Below, piece after piece: positions 52,974-61,061 of a stretch of DNA of 64,000 nucleotides. The DNA is taken from assembly GCF_041435055.1 (NCBI RefSeq), contig NZ_CP108002.1, positions 6,696,001 through 6,760,000 of the forward strand, given 5' to 3'. This DNA is from Streptomyces sp. NBC_00341 (GTDB lineage: Bacteria; Actinomycetota; Actinomycetes; Streptomycetales; Streptomycetaceae). Positions within the stretch are counted from its first letter, which is position 1; each line of letters opens with the position of its first letter. The notes beneath the pieces are model-generated. The model saw only the letters and a list, made by a program, of their open reading frames with translations. It was not told the DNA's origin and did no database searches. Made by a program: the position numbers and the translations under genes.

Positions 52974-53870
52974 ATGACCGAATCGGCTTCCGACCAGCGC
53001 TTCGAACGCGCCCTTGCCAGCCTGCGCGGCCTCTCCGTGGGAGACGCCCTGGGCTCACAGTTCTTTGTGCCCGCCAACTATCCGCTCCTGAAGGACCGCC
53101 TCCTGCCCCCGGGGCCCTGGCAGTGGACCGACGACACGGAAATGGCCTGTTCGGTCCTGTCCGTACTCCGCGACCACGGCCGTATCGATCAGGACGCGCT
53201 CGCCCGTTCCTTCGCGGTGCACCACGATTTCGACCGAGGCTACGGCCCCGCCGTGAACCGCCTGCTCAGACTGGTCCGGGAGGGCGGGGACTGGCGGGAG
53301 CTCGCCTCCGCGCTCTTCAAGGGCCAGGGTTCCTGGGGCAACGGTTCGTCGATGCGCATCGCCCCGCTCGGTGCCTGGTACGCGAACGACCCCGAGCAGG
53401 CCACGCACCAGGCCGAGATCTCCTCGTACCCGACCCACCAGCACCGGGAAGCGGTCGTGGGCGCGATGGCCGTGGCAGCTGCCGCCTCGCTCGCCGCGTC
53501 GCCCAGCGGCCCGCCGAAGCCGGCCGACCTCCTCGACGGCGTCATCGCGCTCGTACCGCGCAGCGCGGTCGGTGCGGGACTGCGCAGGGCCCGCGACATG
53601 CTCGACTACCGCGACGCCGGAACGGTCGCCGCGGTGCTCGGCAACGGCCGTCGCACCAGTGCGCACGACACCGTCCCCTTCGCCCTCTGGTCCGCGGCCC
53701 GCAGCCTCGGCGACTTCGAGCAGGCCTTCTGGGTGACCGCCCAGGCGGGCGGAGACGTCGACACGACCTGCGCGATCGTCGGCGGGGTGGTCGCGGCCGG
53801 CGCGGCCGGAGCGCCACCGGCGGACTGGACCGCGAAGACGGAGCGGCTGCCCGACTGGATGGCGCGGTAA
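52974..53870 (+). CDS. ADP-ribosylglycohydrolase family protein
   Basis: The ATG at 52974 gives 298 residues. The metal-binding motifs are WQWTDDTEMACSVLSVLRDH (TDDT) and TAQAGGDVDTTCAIVGGVVA (GGDVDT), both diagnostic of the DraG/ARH family that removes ADP-ribose from proteins or nucleic acids. GSWGNGSSMRIAPLGAWYAN is another family segment. A -10-like TAGAGT overlaps the stop codon of the preceding gene and lies 13 bp from the ATG, so the gene probably has its own near-leaderless promoter. Confidence 0.92.
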   Translation: MTESASDQRFERALASLRGLSVGDALGSQFFVPANYPLLKDRLLPPGPWQWTDDTEMACSVLSVLRDHGRIDQDALARSFAVHHDFDRGYGPAVNRLLRLVREGGDWRELASALFKGQGSWGNGSSMRIAPLGAWYANDPEQATHQAEISSYPTHQHREAVVGAMAVAAAASLAASPSGPPKPADLLDGVIALVPRSAVGAGLRRARDMLDYRDAGTVAAVLGNGRRTSAHDTVPFALWSAARSLGDFEQAFWVTAQAGGDVDTTCAIVGGVVAAGAAGAPPADWTAKTERLPDWMAR

Positions 53871-54126
53871 CAGAGGGACTGCCGGGCTGGACGCGGTAAC
53901 GGATCCGGCCGCCGGGCCGGACGGCGCGGCAGAAGCGGCGCGCCGTACCGACTGTCACGGTACTGCCACAGCGCTTCCCTGCACGGTCGACGACGGTAAC
54001 GGGGGGTTACTCTTTCGGCCACGCCGCCCTCGGTGATCATTACGACGGGTGCGCACCGAATGAGACGCCGGGGGGCCGCGCGCTGCCCAGGGCTCGCGTG
54101 GGCGGACCTCGGTGGGGAGGGGTCCC

Positions 54127-55980
54127 ATGTCCGATCACAGAGCAGAACCACCCCGGTCCGAGCGCGCGCCGGGGTCGCCGGAGCCGGCGGATCAGCCCGG
54201 ACCGGCCGAGGCGCGAACGCCCGAGCCGGTGCCGGCCGGGGTGCAGATGTCCAAGCCCGTACCGGAGCCCGTCGTGCCGGACCGCGCGGGCTCCGAGCCC
54301 GCGCGGTCCGGCACGACGGGCTCCGCCGTCCCTGACGAGCGCGCCGCCGTGCCGGAGCCGCCGAAGGTGCCGGCCTACGCGAGACAGCCGCACCCGCGGC
54401 AGCCCCCCTCGCCCTGGGCGCATACCGGCAGGCAGACGCCCTCGGAACTCACCCGGATCCGCCCCGCCGCACCAGGGCCCGTCCCCGCGGCCACTCTCTG
54501 GTCCGTCCTGGCCACCGCGCTGCTCAGCGCCCTGCTGCTCGGTGACGGGATCGGTCTGAACCTGCTCGTCGTGGCGGTACCCGCGGCGTTCGCGGCGTAC
54601 TTCGCCGCACGGGCGGCCGGCCGTCGGCTGCGCCCGTGGACCGCGGTCTGGGCCGTCGGCGGCCTCGCACTCCTCGCCGTACCGGCACTCCGCGACGCGG
54701 GCTGGCCGGTCTTCCTCGCCGTCGTGTCCGCCGTGGCGGTGGGTTCGCTCGCGCTGCACGGCAGCCGGGGCTGGCTCGGGATCTTCCTCGGTTCGCTGGG
54801 GCTGCTCACCTCCGTCGCCGGATCGCTGGGCTGGGGCGTCCACGGGGTACGCGACCGGATGGCCGACTCCCGCGGGCGCTGGCGCGTCGCGTTCCGTTCC
54901 ACGGCCGCGGCGGTCGTGCTGCTCATCGTGTTCGGGGCGCTCTTCTCGAGCGCCGATGCCGCGTTCGCCGACGTACTGGGCAGCCTGATCCCCGATGTGT
55001 CGGTGGGCGAGGGTCCGTGGCGGCTGTTCCTCGCCGCACTGGGGCTCGTGGGCGCGCTCGCGGCCGCGTACACCGCCGCCGCACCGGTGCGCTGGGACGC
55101 GCTGACCGTGCCTTCCGGCCCGGCACGCGGGCGGTTGGAGTGGGCGCTCCCGCTGATCGTCCTGAACCTGCTCTTCGCCGGCTTCCTCGCCATCCAGCTC
55201 ACGGTGCTGCTCGGCGGCTACGACAAGGTGATGGCCGAGACCCATCTCAGCTACGCCCAGTACGCCCGCGAGGGCTTCTGGCAACTGCTCTGGGCCACCG
55301 TCCTCACCCTGCTGGTCATCGCCCTCGCGCTCCGCTGGGCGCCGCGCGGCGGACCACGCGACCGTACGCTCGTGCGGTCCGTGCTCGGCACGCTGTGCCT
55401 GCTCACCCTCGTCGTCGTCGCCTCCGCGCTGCGGCGCATGGATCTGTACGTCGACGCCTATGGTCTGACCCGGCTGCGCATCTCCGTGGCCGCGGTCGAG
55501 CTCTGGCTGGGCGTGGTCCTCCTGCTGATCATGGCGGCCGGGGTGTTCGGCGCGAAGATGCTTCCGCGCGCCGTCGCCGCGAGTGCGGCCGTCGGCGTAC
55601 TGGCCTTCGGACTGGTCTCACCGGACGGACTGATCGCCGAACAGAACGTCCAGCGGTACGGCGACCACCACTCGATCGACATCCAGTACCTCCGCGGCCT
55701 CTCCGCCGATGCCGTGCCCGCCCTGGACAGGTTGCCGGAGCCGCTGCGCTCGTGCGCCCTCGAAGAGATCCAGCGGACACTGCGAAGCTCGGACTCGCCC
55801 TGGTACGCGACGAGTTGGGGTGAGGCGCGGGCCCGGGACATTCTCGGTGACTGGGATCCCGGTGCGCGGGTGCGCAATTGCCAGGGTCTGGGGTCGGGCG
55901 ACATGGGGAACGAACGAGGCGGTGACGGGGCCGACGGGAACGGTGGGGGTGACTCGTACGATCCGTACGACCCTTACTGA
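54127..55980 (+). CDS. DUF4173/DUF4153 polytopic membrane protein
   Basis: The ATG at 54127 follows GGGGAGGGGTCCC and gives 617 residues. A ~115-residue Pro/Ala/Glu-rich cytoplasmic-like head precedes about ten membrane helices between residues 125 and 505 (for example LWSVLATALLSALLLGDGIG and FLAVVSAVAVGSLALHGSRG). The segment YARRGFWQLL-like (YAREGFWQLLWATVLTLLVI) is typical of DUF4173. The C-terminal ~110 residues are soluble and end in an Asp/Tyr/Pro tail. Function unknown. The head-encoding DNA contains a perfect 24-bp inverted repeat. Confidence 0.85.
   Translation: MSDHRAEPPRSERAPGSPEPADQPGPAEARTPEPVPAGVQMSKPVPEPVVPDRAGSEPARSGTTGSAVPDERAAVPEPPKVPAYARQPHPRQPPSPWAHTGRQTPSELTRIRPAAPGPVPAATLWSVLATALLSALLLGDGIGLNLLVVAVPAAFAAYFAARAAGRRLRPWTAVWAVGGLALLAVPALRDAGWPVFLAVVSAVAVGSLALHGSRGWLGIFLGSLGLLTSVAGSLGWGVHGVRDRMADSRGRWRVAFRSTAAAVVLLIVFGALFSSADAAFADVLGSLIPDVSVGEGPWRLFLAALGLVGALAAAYTAAAPVRWDALTVPSGPARGRLEWALPLIVLNLLFAGFLAIQLTVLLGGYDKVMAETHLSYAQYAREGFWQLLWATVLTLLVIALALRWAPRGGPRDRTLVRSVLGTLCLLTLVVVASALRRMDLYVDAYGLTRLRISVAAVELWLGVVLLLIMAAGVFGAKMLPRAVAASAAVGVLAFGLVSPDGLIAEQNVQRYGDHHSIDIQYLRGLSADAVPALDRLPEPLRSCALEEIQRTLRSSDSPWYATSWGEARARDILGDWDPGARVRNCQGLGSGDMGNERGGDGADGNGGGDSYDPYDPY
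54268..54320. repeat. Perfect 24-bp inverted repeat inside the DUF4173 coding sequence
   Basis: The arms 54268-54291 and 54297-54320 are exactly complementary with a 5-nt loop (TCCGA). They encode PVVPDRAGSEPARSGTTGS in the disordered head of the membrane protein. The hairpin is as strong as the best intergenic terminators in the window but lies about 140-195 bp after the start codon. Confidence 0.95.
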
Positions 55981-56023
55981 TCCCCTGCTGATCACCGGCC
56001 GATCCCCTACTGATCACCGAGGT

Positions 56024-56063
56024 CCGGCCTGTCTGAACAGTCCGGCCTGTTCAGACAGGCCGG
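56024..56063. terminator. Terminator between DUF4173 and MFS genes
   Basis: A perfect 17-bp stem (CCGGCCTGTCTGAACAG, 6-nt loop, complementary arm) lies in the gap between the two convergent genes. A third partial copy of CCGGACAGGCC follows directly. Confidence 0.92.
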
Positions 56064-56092
56064 ACAGGCCGTGTCCGTACGGACAGTGTGCG

Positions 56093-57646
56093 TTACACGG
56101 CCGCTCCCCCCGCCGACGCCTTGCCGCTCAGCGCGTCCAGATCGCTCTTGCGTACCCTGATCACCAGAGCCGCTGTGAGCAGGGCGAGGGCCGCCATGGC
56201 CACCGCCGCGATGAACGCGGTGGAGATGCCCTGGGCAAGCACCTGGTGCCCCCAGCTCCCCGGCAGCTCGTGGGTTCGGGCGAACTCCGCCTTCTGTTCG
56301 GGCGAAGCCTTCGCGAGGAACTGCGGAACCTGCTTCTCCGCCTCGTTGCGGCTCGCCGTGCCGAAGACGGTGACCAGGATCGAGAGCCCCAGCGAACCAC
56401 CCACCTGCTGACTCGCGTTGAGTAGACTGGACGCCGCCCCCGCCTCGTGCTGGGCGACGCCGGAGACCGCGGTGAGGGTGAGCGTCACGAAGTTCAGCCC
56501 CATGCCGACGCCGAAGAACATCATCGGTCCCAGTACCCCGGACAGGTAGCCGCTGTCGGAGGATATGAACGTGAGCCAGCCGAGACCCACACCGGTGAGC
56601 GCCGAGCCTGTGACCATGAAGGGCTTCGGTCCGAGGACCGGGAGCAGCCGCTGCGAGATTCCGGCCCCGGCGGCGATCGCGACGGCCACGGGCAGGAACG
56701 CCAACCCCGATTCGATCGGTGTGTAGGCCAGCACGTTCTGCACGAACAGCACGATGAAGAAGAACATGCCGAGCATGGCCGCGGACAAGCTGAGCATGAT
56801 GACGTACGTTCCGGAGCGGTTGCGGTCGGCGAACATCCGCAGCGGGGTGATCGGCTCCCTGGCGCGCATCTCGATGAGTACGAACGAGGCGAGCAGCACG
56901 ACCGCGGCGCCGAACGAACTCAGCGTGAGGGAGTCGCTCCAGCCCTCCTCCGACGCCCGGATGAATCCGTACACGAGCGAGGCCATGCCAAGGGTCGAGG
57001 TCAGCGCTCCGGATATGTCGAAGCGGCCCGGATGCCTCTGCGACTCGTTGATGTACAGCGGAGCGAGTACGGCGATCAGTACGCCGATCGGCACGTTGAC
57101 GAAGAAGACCCAGCGCCAGTCCAGCCATTCGGTGAGCATTCCGCCCGCCAACAGGCCGACCGCGCCGCCACCCGCCGACACGGCGGCGAAGACGCCGAAG
57201 GCGCGGTTGCGCTCCGGACCCTCCGGGAAGGTTGTGGTGATGAGGGCGAGCGAGGTCGGTGAGGCGATCGCGCCGCCGATGCCCTGGAGCGCGCGGGCCG
57301 CCAGCAACTGCCAGGGCTCCTGGGCGAATCCGCCGAGCAGCGAGGCCAGGGTGAAGATCAGGATTCCGGCCATGAAGACCCGGCGGCGGCCGAGGATGTC
57401 CCCTGCCCGGCCGCCGAGCAGCAGCAGCCCGCCGAAGGTGAGCGTGTAGGCGCTGAGGACCCAGGAGAGATCGGTGGTCGAGAAGCTCAGGGCGTTCTGG
57501 ATGTGCGGGAGTGCGATGTTGACGATCGTGGCGTCGAGCACAACCATCAACTGGCAGGCGGCGATGACGGTCAGGGCGATACCCGGGCGGCCTTGCCGGC
57601 GTGCCGGGCTCGGTGCGTCCCGTGCTTCTAACTGAGAGGTTGTCAC
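56093..57646 (-). CDS. MFS drug-efflux transporter, DHA2 (14-TMS) type
   Basis: The 517-residue transporter has the 14-helix DHA2 layout: ALTVIAACQLMVVLDATIVN (motif D1-like), GRAGDILGRRRVFMAG (motif A), RALQGIGGAIASPTSLALIT (motif B) and FAAVSAGGGAVGLLAGG (motif C, antiporter signature). Such proteins export drugs by proton antiport. The start is GTG behind GGGGGATCC. It is divergent from a TetR regulator, and two palindromic operators flank its promoter. Predicted -35 TTGCGT (57723-57728, minus strand) and -10 TACCGT (57699-57704) are 18 bp apart. Confidence 0.93.
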   Translation of the reverse strand: MTTSQLEARDAPSPARRQGRPGIALTVIAACQLMVVLDATIVNIALPHIQNALSFSTTDLSWVLSAYTLTFGGLLLLGGRAGDILGRRRVFMAGILIFTLASLLGGFAQEPWQLLAARALQGIGGAIASPTSLALITTTFPEGPERNRAFGVFAAVSAGGGAVGLLAGGMLTEWLDWRWVFFVNVPIGVLIAVLAPLYINESQRHPGRFDISGALTSTLGMASLVYGFIRASEEGWSDSLTLSSFGAAVVLLASFVLIEMRAREPITPLRMFADRNRSGTYVIMLSLSAAMLGMFFFIVLFVQNVLAYTPIESGLAFLPVAVAIAAGAGISQRLLPVLGPKPFMVTGSALTGVGLGWLTFISSDSGYLSGVLGPMMFFGVGMGLNFVTLTLTAVSGVAQHEAGAASSLLNASQQVGGSLGLSILVTVFGTASRNEAEKQVPQFLAKASPEQKAEFARTHELPGSWGHQVLAQGISTAFIAAVAMAALALLTAALVIRVRKSDLDALSGKASAGGAAV

Positions 57647-57669
57647 TATGGATCCCCCGCAAGTGAATT

Positions 57670-57689
57670 AGTGAACGGACCCGTTCACT
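57670..57689. promoter_or_regulatory. TetR operator O1 (20-bp palindrome)
   Basis: AGTGAACGG-AC-CCGTTCACT is a perfect 9-bp inverted repeat with a 2-bp centre. It lies just downstream of the predicted MFS transcription start. Its half-site AGTGAACG is shared with O2. Confidence 0.88.
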
Positions 57690-57716
57690 GTTCCGGTAAC
57701 GGTAGTCAATCCCCCT

Positions 57717-57738
57717 CAGTGAACGCAAGCGTTCACTG
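57717..57738. promoter_or_regulatory. TetR operator O2 (22-bp palindrome)
   Basis: CAGTGAACGC-AA-GCGTTCACTG is a perfect 10-bp inverted repeat with a 2-bp centre. It covers the predicted -35 of the MFS promoter. The centres of O1 and O2 are 48 bp apart. Confidence 0.88.
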
Positions 57739-57880
57739 AGTCCGCTGCCTCCCGGTCATGTCCGGTACCGCTGTTCGGCTCGGGACTGCTCGGTCCCCGC
57801 CGGCCCCACGTGCCGCCCTGTTCGCCGCGCCTGTCCGGCCGGCGGGGGTGCGGCGAACCCGTTTCGATGGAGAGAAACTC

Positions 57881-58507
57881 ATGGATACTTCGCGATCGGC
57901 AGCCGCCGCCCGGCCGCCGGTGGTGTCACTTCGCCGCCGGGGCTCCGTACTGGAGAGCGCGATCCTCGAAGCCGTGCTGGAGCGGCTGAGCACGGTCGGC
58001 TGGAACGGGCTCACGATGGAGGGCGTCGCCGCGGGTGCCCAGACGGGGAAGGCGGCGATCTACCGTCGATGGCCCTCCAAAGAGGATCTGGTCGCCGACG
58101 CGTTGCGTCGCGCACTGCCGCCGATGGGGGGCGCCCCCGACTCCGGCAACATCCGTGACGACCTCTATCAGCTGTGCCGCACGCTGCGGGACGGCATGCT
58201 CTCCAAGTCCGGCATCGCCCTGCGGTCGGTCCTTCACGAATGTGACGCGAGCACGGCCGAACGGTTCCAGTCGGTGATCCTCCACAGCGTGATCGCGCCG
58301 TCGACCGACCTCATCAAGGAAGTGGTGAGCCGTGGCGTCGACCGCGGAGAGGTTCGCCCCGACGCGCTGTGCGGGCTGGCCTTCGACGTTATCCCCGCGA
58401 TGATGATGTATCGCAGCAAGGTGTGCGGCAGCGAATGGAGTGACGGCGACATCGCTGAGCTGATCGATCAGGTCGCGATGCCGTTCTTCCGCTCCGGAGC
58501 CCGCTGA
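57881..58507 (+). CDS. TetR-family transcriptional regulator
   Basis: The ATG at 57881, behind GGAGAG, gives 208 residues. The N-terminal helix-turn-helix is ILEAVLERLSTVGWNGLTME, GVAAGAQTGKAAIYRRWPSK and EDLVADALRRAL, typical of TetR proteins. The C-terminal ligand domain is not similar to a known class by eye. Divergence from the MFS gene and the twin palindromes suggest it represses the transporter and itself until a ligand binds. Confidence 0.93.
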   Translation: MDTSRSAAAARPPVVSLRRRGSVLESAILEAVLERLSTVGWNGLTMEGVAAGAQTGKAAIYRRWPSKEDLVADALRRALPPMGGAPDSGNIRDDLYQLCRTLRDGMLSKSGIALRSVLHECDASTAERFQSVILHSVIAPSTDLIKEVVSRGVDRGEVRPDALCGLAFDVIPAMMMYRSKVCGSEWSDGDIAELIDQVAMPFFRSGAR

Positions 58508-58648
58508 CGGCCCTCGCCGGACGCGGTTCCCGGCCTCTGCCGGCGAGGGTGCCGTGACCGGTCCGGCGGCGCGGCGCCGGACGGCGGCGGGCCGGCATGC
58601 GCCCCGGGGTGTTCCCGGTCGCCGCATCGGCGTACGCTTGCTGGCGCC

Positions 58649-59359
58649 ATGCCGTATGAACCACCCACGCACACCGTCGAGCGCTCACTGCGCGCCACCA
58701 CCGGTGCCAGGACCGTCGCCGGTGTCGACGAGGTCGGGCGCGGAGCGTGGGCGGGTCCGGTCACCGTGTGTGCCGCCGTCACCGGTCTCCGCAGACCGCC
58801 CGCCGGGCTCACCGACTCCAAGCTGATCAGCCCCAAGCGCCGCGCGGAGCTCGCGCCGCTGCTGGAGCGATGGGTGACCGCGTTCGGACTCGGTGACGCC
58901 TCACCGCAGGAGATCGACGAACTCGGGATGACCGCCGCCCTGCGCCTCGCGGCCGTCCGCGCCCTGGAGGCGCTGCCGGTACGCCCGGACGCGGTGATCC
59001 TCGACGGCAAGCACGACTACCTGGGCTCGCCCTGGCAGGTCCGTACCGTCATCAAGGGCGACCAGTCCTGTGTGGCGGTTGCGGCGGCCTCGGTGATCGC
59101 GAAGGTTCGCAGGGACACGGCGATGGCCGAACTCGGCGCGGAATCCGGTGAGTACGAGGACTTCGCGTTCGGTGCCAATGCCGGTTATCCGTCCCCCGTG
59201 CACAGGGCCGCACTGGAGGAGCGGGGCCCAACGGCCCACCACCGCCTCTCGTGGTCCTACCTCGACGCGCTGCCCAGGTGGCAGCACCTCAAGAAGGTCC
59301 GCTTCTCCGCCGAGGCGGCCGCACTGGAAAGCGGGGGCCAGCTCGGCTTCGACTTCTGA
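58649..59359 (+). CDS. rnhB: Ribonuclease HII
   Basis: The 236-residue enzyme removes ribonucleotides from DNA. Catalytic acidic residues are in [20 protein letters not shown] (DEVGRG) and [12 protein letters not shown], with the fourth in the [21 protein letters not shown] region (typically YGxxxHKGY). Here [11 protein letters not shown] replaces the usual GYPTxxH. A TACGCT -10-like sequence lies 10 bp before the ATG. Confidence 0.95.
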   Translation: MPYEPPTHTVERSLRATTGARTVAGVDEVGRGAWAGPVTVCAAVTGLRRPPAGLTDSKLISPKRRAELAPLLERWVTAFGLGDASPQEIDELGMTAALRLAAVRALEALPVRPDAVILDGKHDYLGSPWQVRTVIKGDQSCVAVAAASVIAKVRRDTAMAELGAESGEYEDFAFGANAGYPSPVHRAALEERGPTAHHRLSWSYLDALPRWQHLKKVRFSAEAAALESGGQLGFDF

Positions 59360-59419
59360 TCGCACACACGTACCCACCCGCTGATGTCTTCGGTGTCAGC
59401 GTTTGATAGACAACCACCC

Positions 59420-60040
59420 ATGCCTCTCATCCCCGAGGAGCCTCAGATTCACGAGAGCGCCCAGGGTCCCCGCGCCACTCCGGCCACCGGCCGCACCGCG
59501 TCGACCCCTCGTCCCGTACCCGGCCCGCGTACAGCGGCCATGCCGCGCCCCGGTCGTCCGGGTCCCGGCCCCGCGCGGCCAGCGCCCCCGGCGCAGCGCC
59601 CGCACCCTGCCCCCGTCCGACCCCAGGCCGCCGCGCCGGAGAACCGTTCCGCGCCGCAGCTCCAGTTGATCCCTGCCCCCGCCGACGGCGCGCTCGCCGC
59701 CGCCGACGAGGCGGTGGACCTGCTGCTCGACTCCGGTCGCGCTCCGGGCGACATCCTGGTGCTCACCACGGATGAGCAACACCCGTGGGCAACACACGAG
59801 CTGTCCTTCGGCGAGGCCGCCTACTGGGCCCAGCACGAAGCCGGCGACGACGTGTTCTTCGCCGGAGCCGCAGCCGTGGACCGGGTGAAGCCCCGGCCGG
59901 TGGTGATCGTCGCGGTGAACGGTGCCGTCGATGACGCCGCCACCCGTGCGCTGGCCACCGCGCGGCGGAACGCCGGAGCCCTGCTGATCGTCTGCGGTGA
60001 CCCGCAGCAGGTCAATGCCGTGCTCGGCGCGGGCGTCTGA
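59420..60040 (+). CDS. Hypothetical protein with disordered head and UvrD-C-like tail
   Basis: The chosen ATG 59420 gives 206 residues (MPLIPEEPQIHESAQGPRAT); an ATG at 59384 is an alternative. Residues 15-85 are Pro/Ala/Arg-rich. The remaining ~115 residues form one domain (DEAVDLLLDSGRAPGDILVL, TTDEQHPWATHELSFGEAAY, VIVAVNGAVDDAATRALATA). The end (ARRNAGALLIVCGDPQQVNA) recalls the last motif of UvrD-type helicases, but no ATPase domain is present. It lies 60 bp after rnhB. Function unknown. Confidence 0.6.
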   Translation: MPLIPEEPQIHESAQGPRATPATGRTASTPRPVPGPRTAAMPRPGRPGPGPARPAPPAQRPHPAPVRPQAAAPENRSAPQLQLIPAPADGALAAADEAVDLLLDSGRAPGDILVLTTDEQHPWATHELSFGEAAYWAQHEAGDDVFFAGAAAVDRVKPRPVVIVAVNGAVDDAATRALATARRNAGALLIVCGDPQQVNAVLGAGV

Positions 60041-60131
60041 CCCGCGGCACGAACGGCCGGGGGTGGCTACTGAGCTCAGCCCCGGCCTGTGGTGAGCCCG
60101 TCCTACGGGGCCTGGTCCGCGGCGCCCCACC

Positions 60132-60179
60132 TGTTGGTGACCCGGCCTGTTTGTGATCCGGCCCGTTGGTGACCCGGCC
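60132..60179. repeat. 16-bp tandem repeat, three copies
   Basis: Three units of the type TGTTGGTGACCCGGCC fill 60132-60179, with the middle unit reading TTTGTGATCCGGCC. The last unit merges into the following hairpin. Confidence 0.8.
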
Positions 60180-60199
60180 GCCCTCAGGGCGGCCGGGTC
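60171..60199. terminator. Hairpin terminator between convergent genes
   Basis: A perfect 13-bp stem (GACCCGGCCGCCC, loop TCA, complementary arm) lies between the hypothetical gene ending at 60040 and the convergent gene ending at 60212. Confidence 0.9.
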
Positions 60200-60211
60200 C
60201 CACGGCCGGGG

Positions 60212-60844
60212 TCAGCGGGCCACGCTGCGGTGCAGTGCCTGGGCCGCACCGCCGCCGGTGCGCGACGGGGTGGCCGGATCCTGATCCAGCGCGGTGTCCG
60301 CCAGAGCAGCCGGACGAGAGGTGGAGCTGGGGCGACGACCACCCCTGCCCTCGCCCAGCACCTGCCAGCCGCCGGTGGTCAGCGTGATGTACGCGCCGCA
60401 CCTCAGGCCGTGCAGGGTGCAGGCGTCCCGCAGCCCCCACATCCACGCCCCGTCCTCCTCCGTCCAGCGCTCGTCCCCCTCGCGGCAGTAGAGAAGCACT
60501 GCGGTACGGACGGGAGTACGGCGGCGGAGATCGTGCGGGATGACCCGGCGCAGATGCGCCAGCAGTGAGTTACGGAATTCCCAGCCGTCCGCCGTCACCG
60601 AGCGGCGGGCGAACGAGGCACTGGCCGTCAGGCGTTCCTCGTGATCGAGCACGGCTACGACGGCGGTCGCCGGAGTCGGCCGGTGCCTGGCGTGCAGGCC
60701 GCTGACGACCTCGCGCGGGCTGCGCAGCAGCGGTATGCCCGCCGCGGCCCACTCGGCCGGTTCGAGTATCCGGGCAAGGCGGTTGGCGGAGTCGGCGGCT
60801 GCCGACATGGAAGTGGCTGCGGACGGAGCGAATCCGAAGGTCAC
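60212..60844 (-). CDS. Conserved actinobacterial hypothetical protein
   Basis: The GTG at 60844, behind GGGAGGACC, gives 210 residues. The core reads HRPTPATAVVAVLDHEERLT, ASASFARRSVTADGWEFRNS, TAVLLYCREGDERWTEEDGA and WMWGLRDACTLHGLRCGAYI. This alpha-beta domain resembles the RadC/JAB-like tail seen in some streptomycete proteins but lacks a clear metal motif. It is downstream of recQ in the same orientation, about 220 bp away. Function unknown. Confidence 0.65.
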   Translation of the reverse strand: MTFGFAPSAATSMSAAADSANRLARILEPAEWAAAGIPLLRSPREVVSGLHARHRPTPATAVVAVLDHEERLTASASFARRSVTADGWEFRNSLLAHLRRVIPHDLRRRTPVRTAVLLYCREGDERWTEEDGAWMWGLRDACTLHGLRCGAYITLTTGGWQVLGEGRGGRRPSSTSRPAALADTALDQDPATPSRTGGGAAQALHRSVAR

Positions 60845-61061
60845 GGTCCTCCCTTCGCATACGCGCCCACGATGCGGGCAGGGTCGGGTGAGGGCGCGCC
60901 GTGGCACAGCCCTTCCGGGCTGCGAAAGAACTGTGCGGGGGGCGAGTCCAATTCTCCCTGGCGGATCGGCAGGCGGCAACGAGCAATTGGCGCAGCTGAC
61001 GCTGATCAGCTGGAATGACACGGATATCCCTGCCCAATCGGGCCCCGGCTGACGCCACCTG

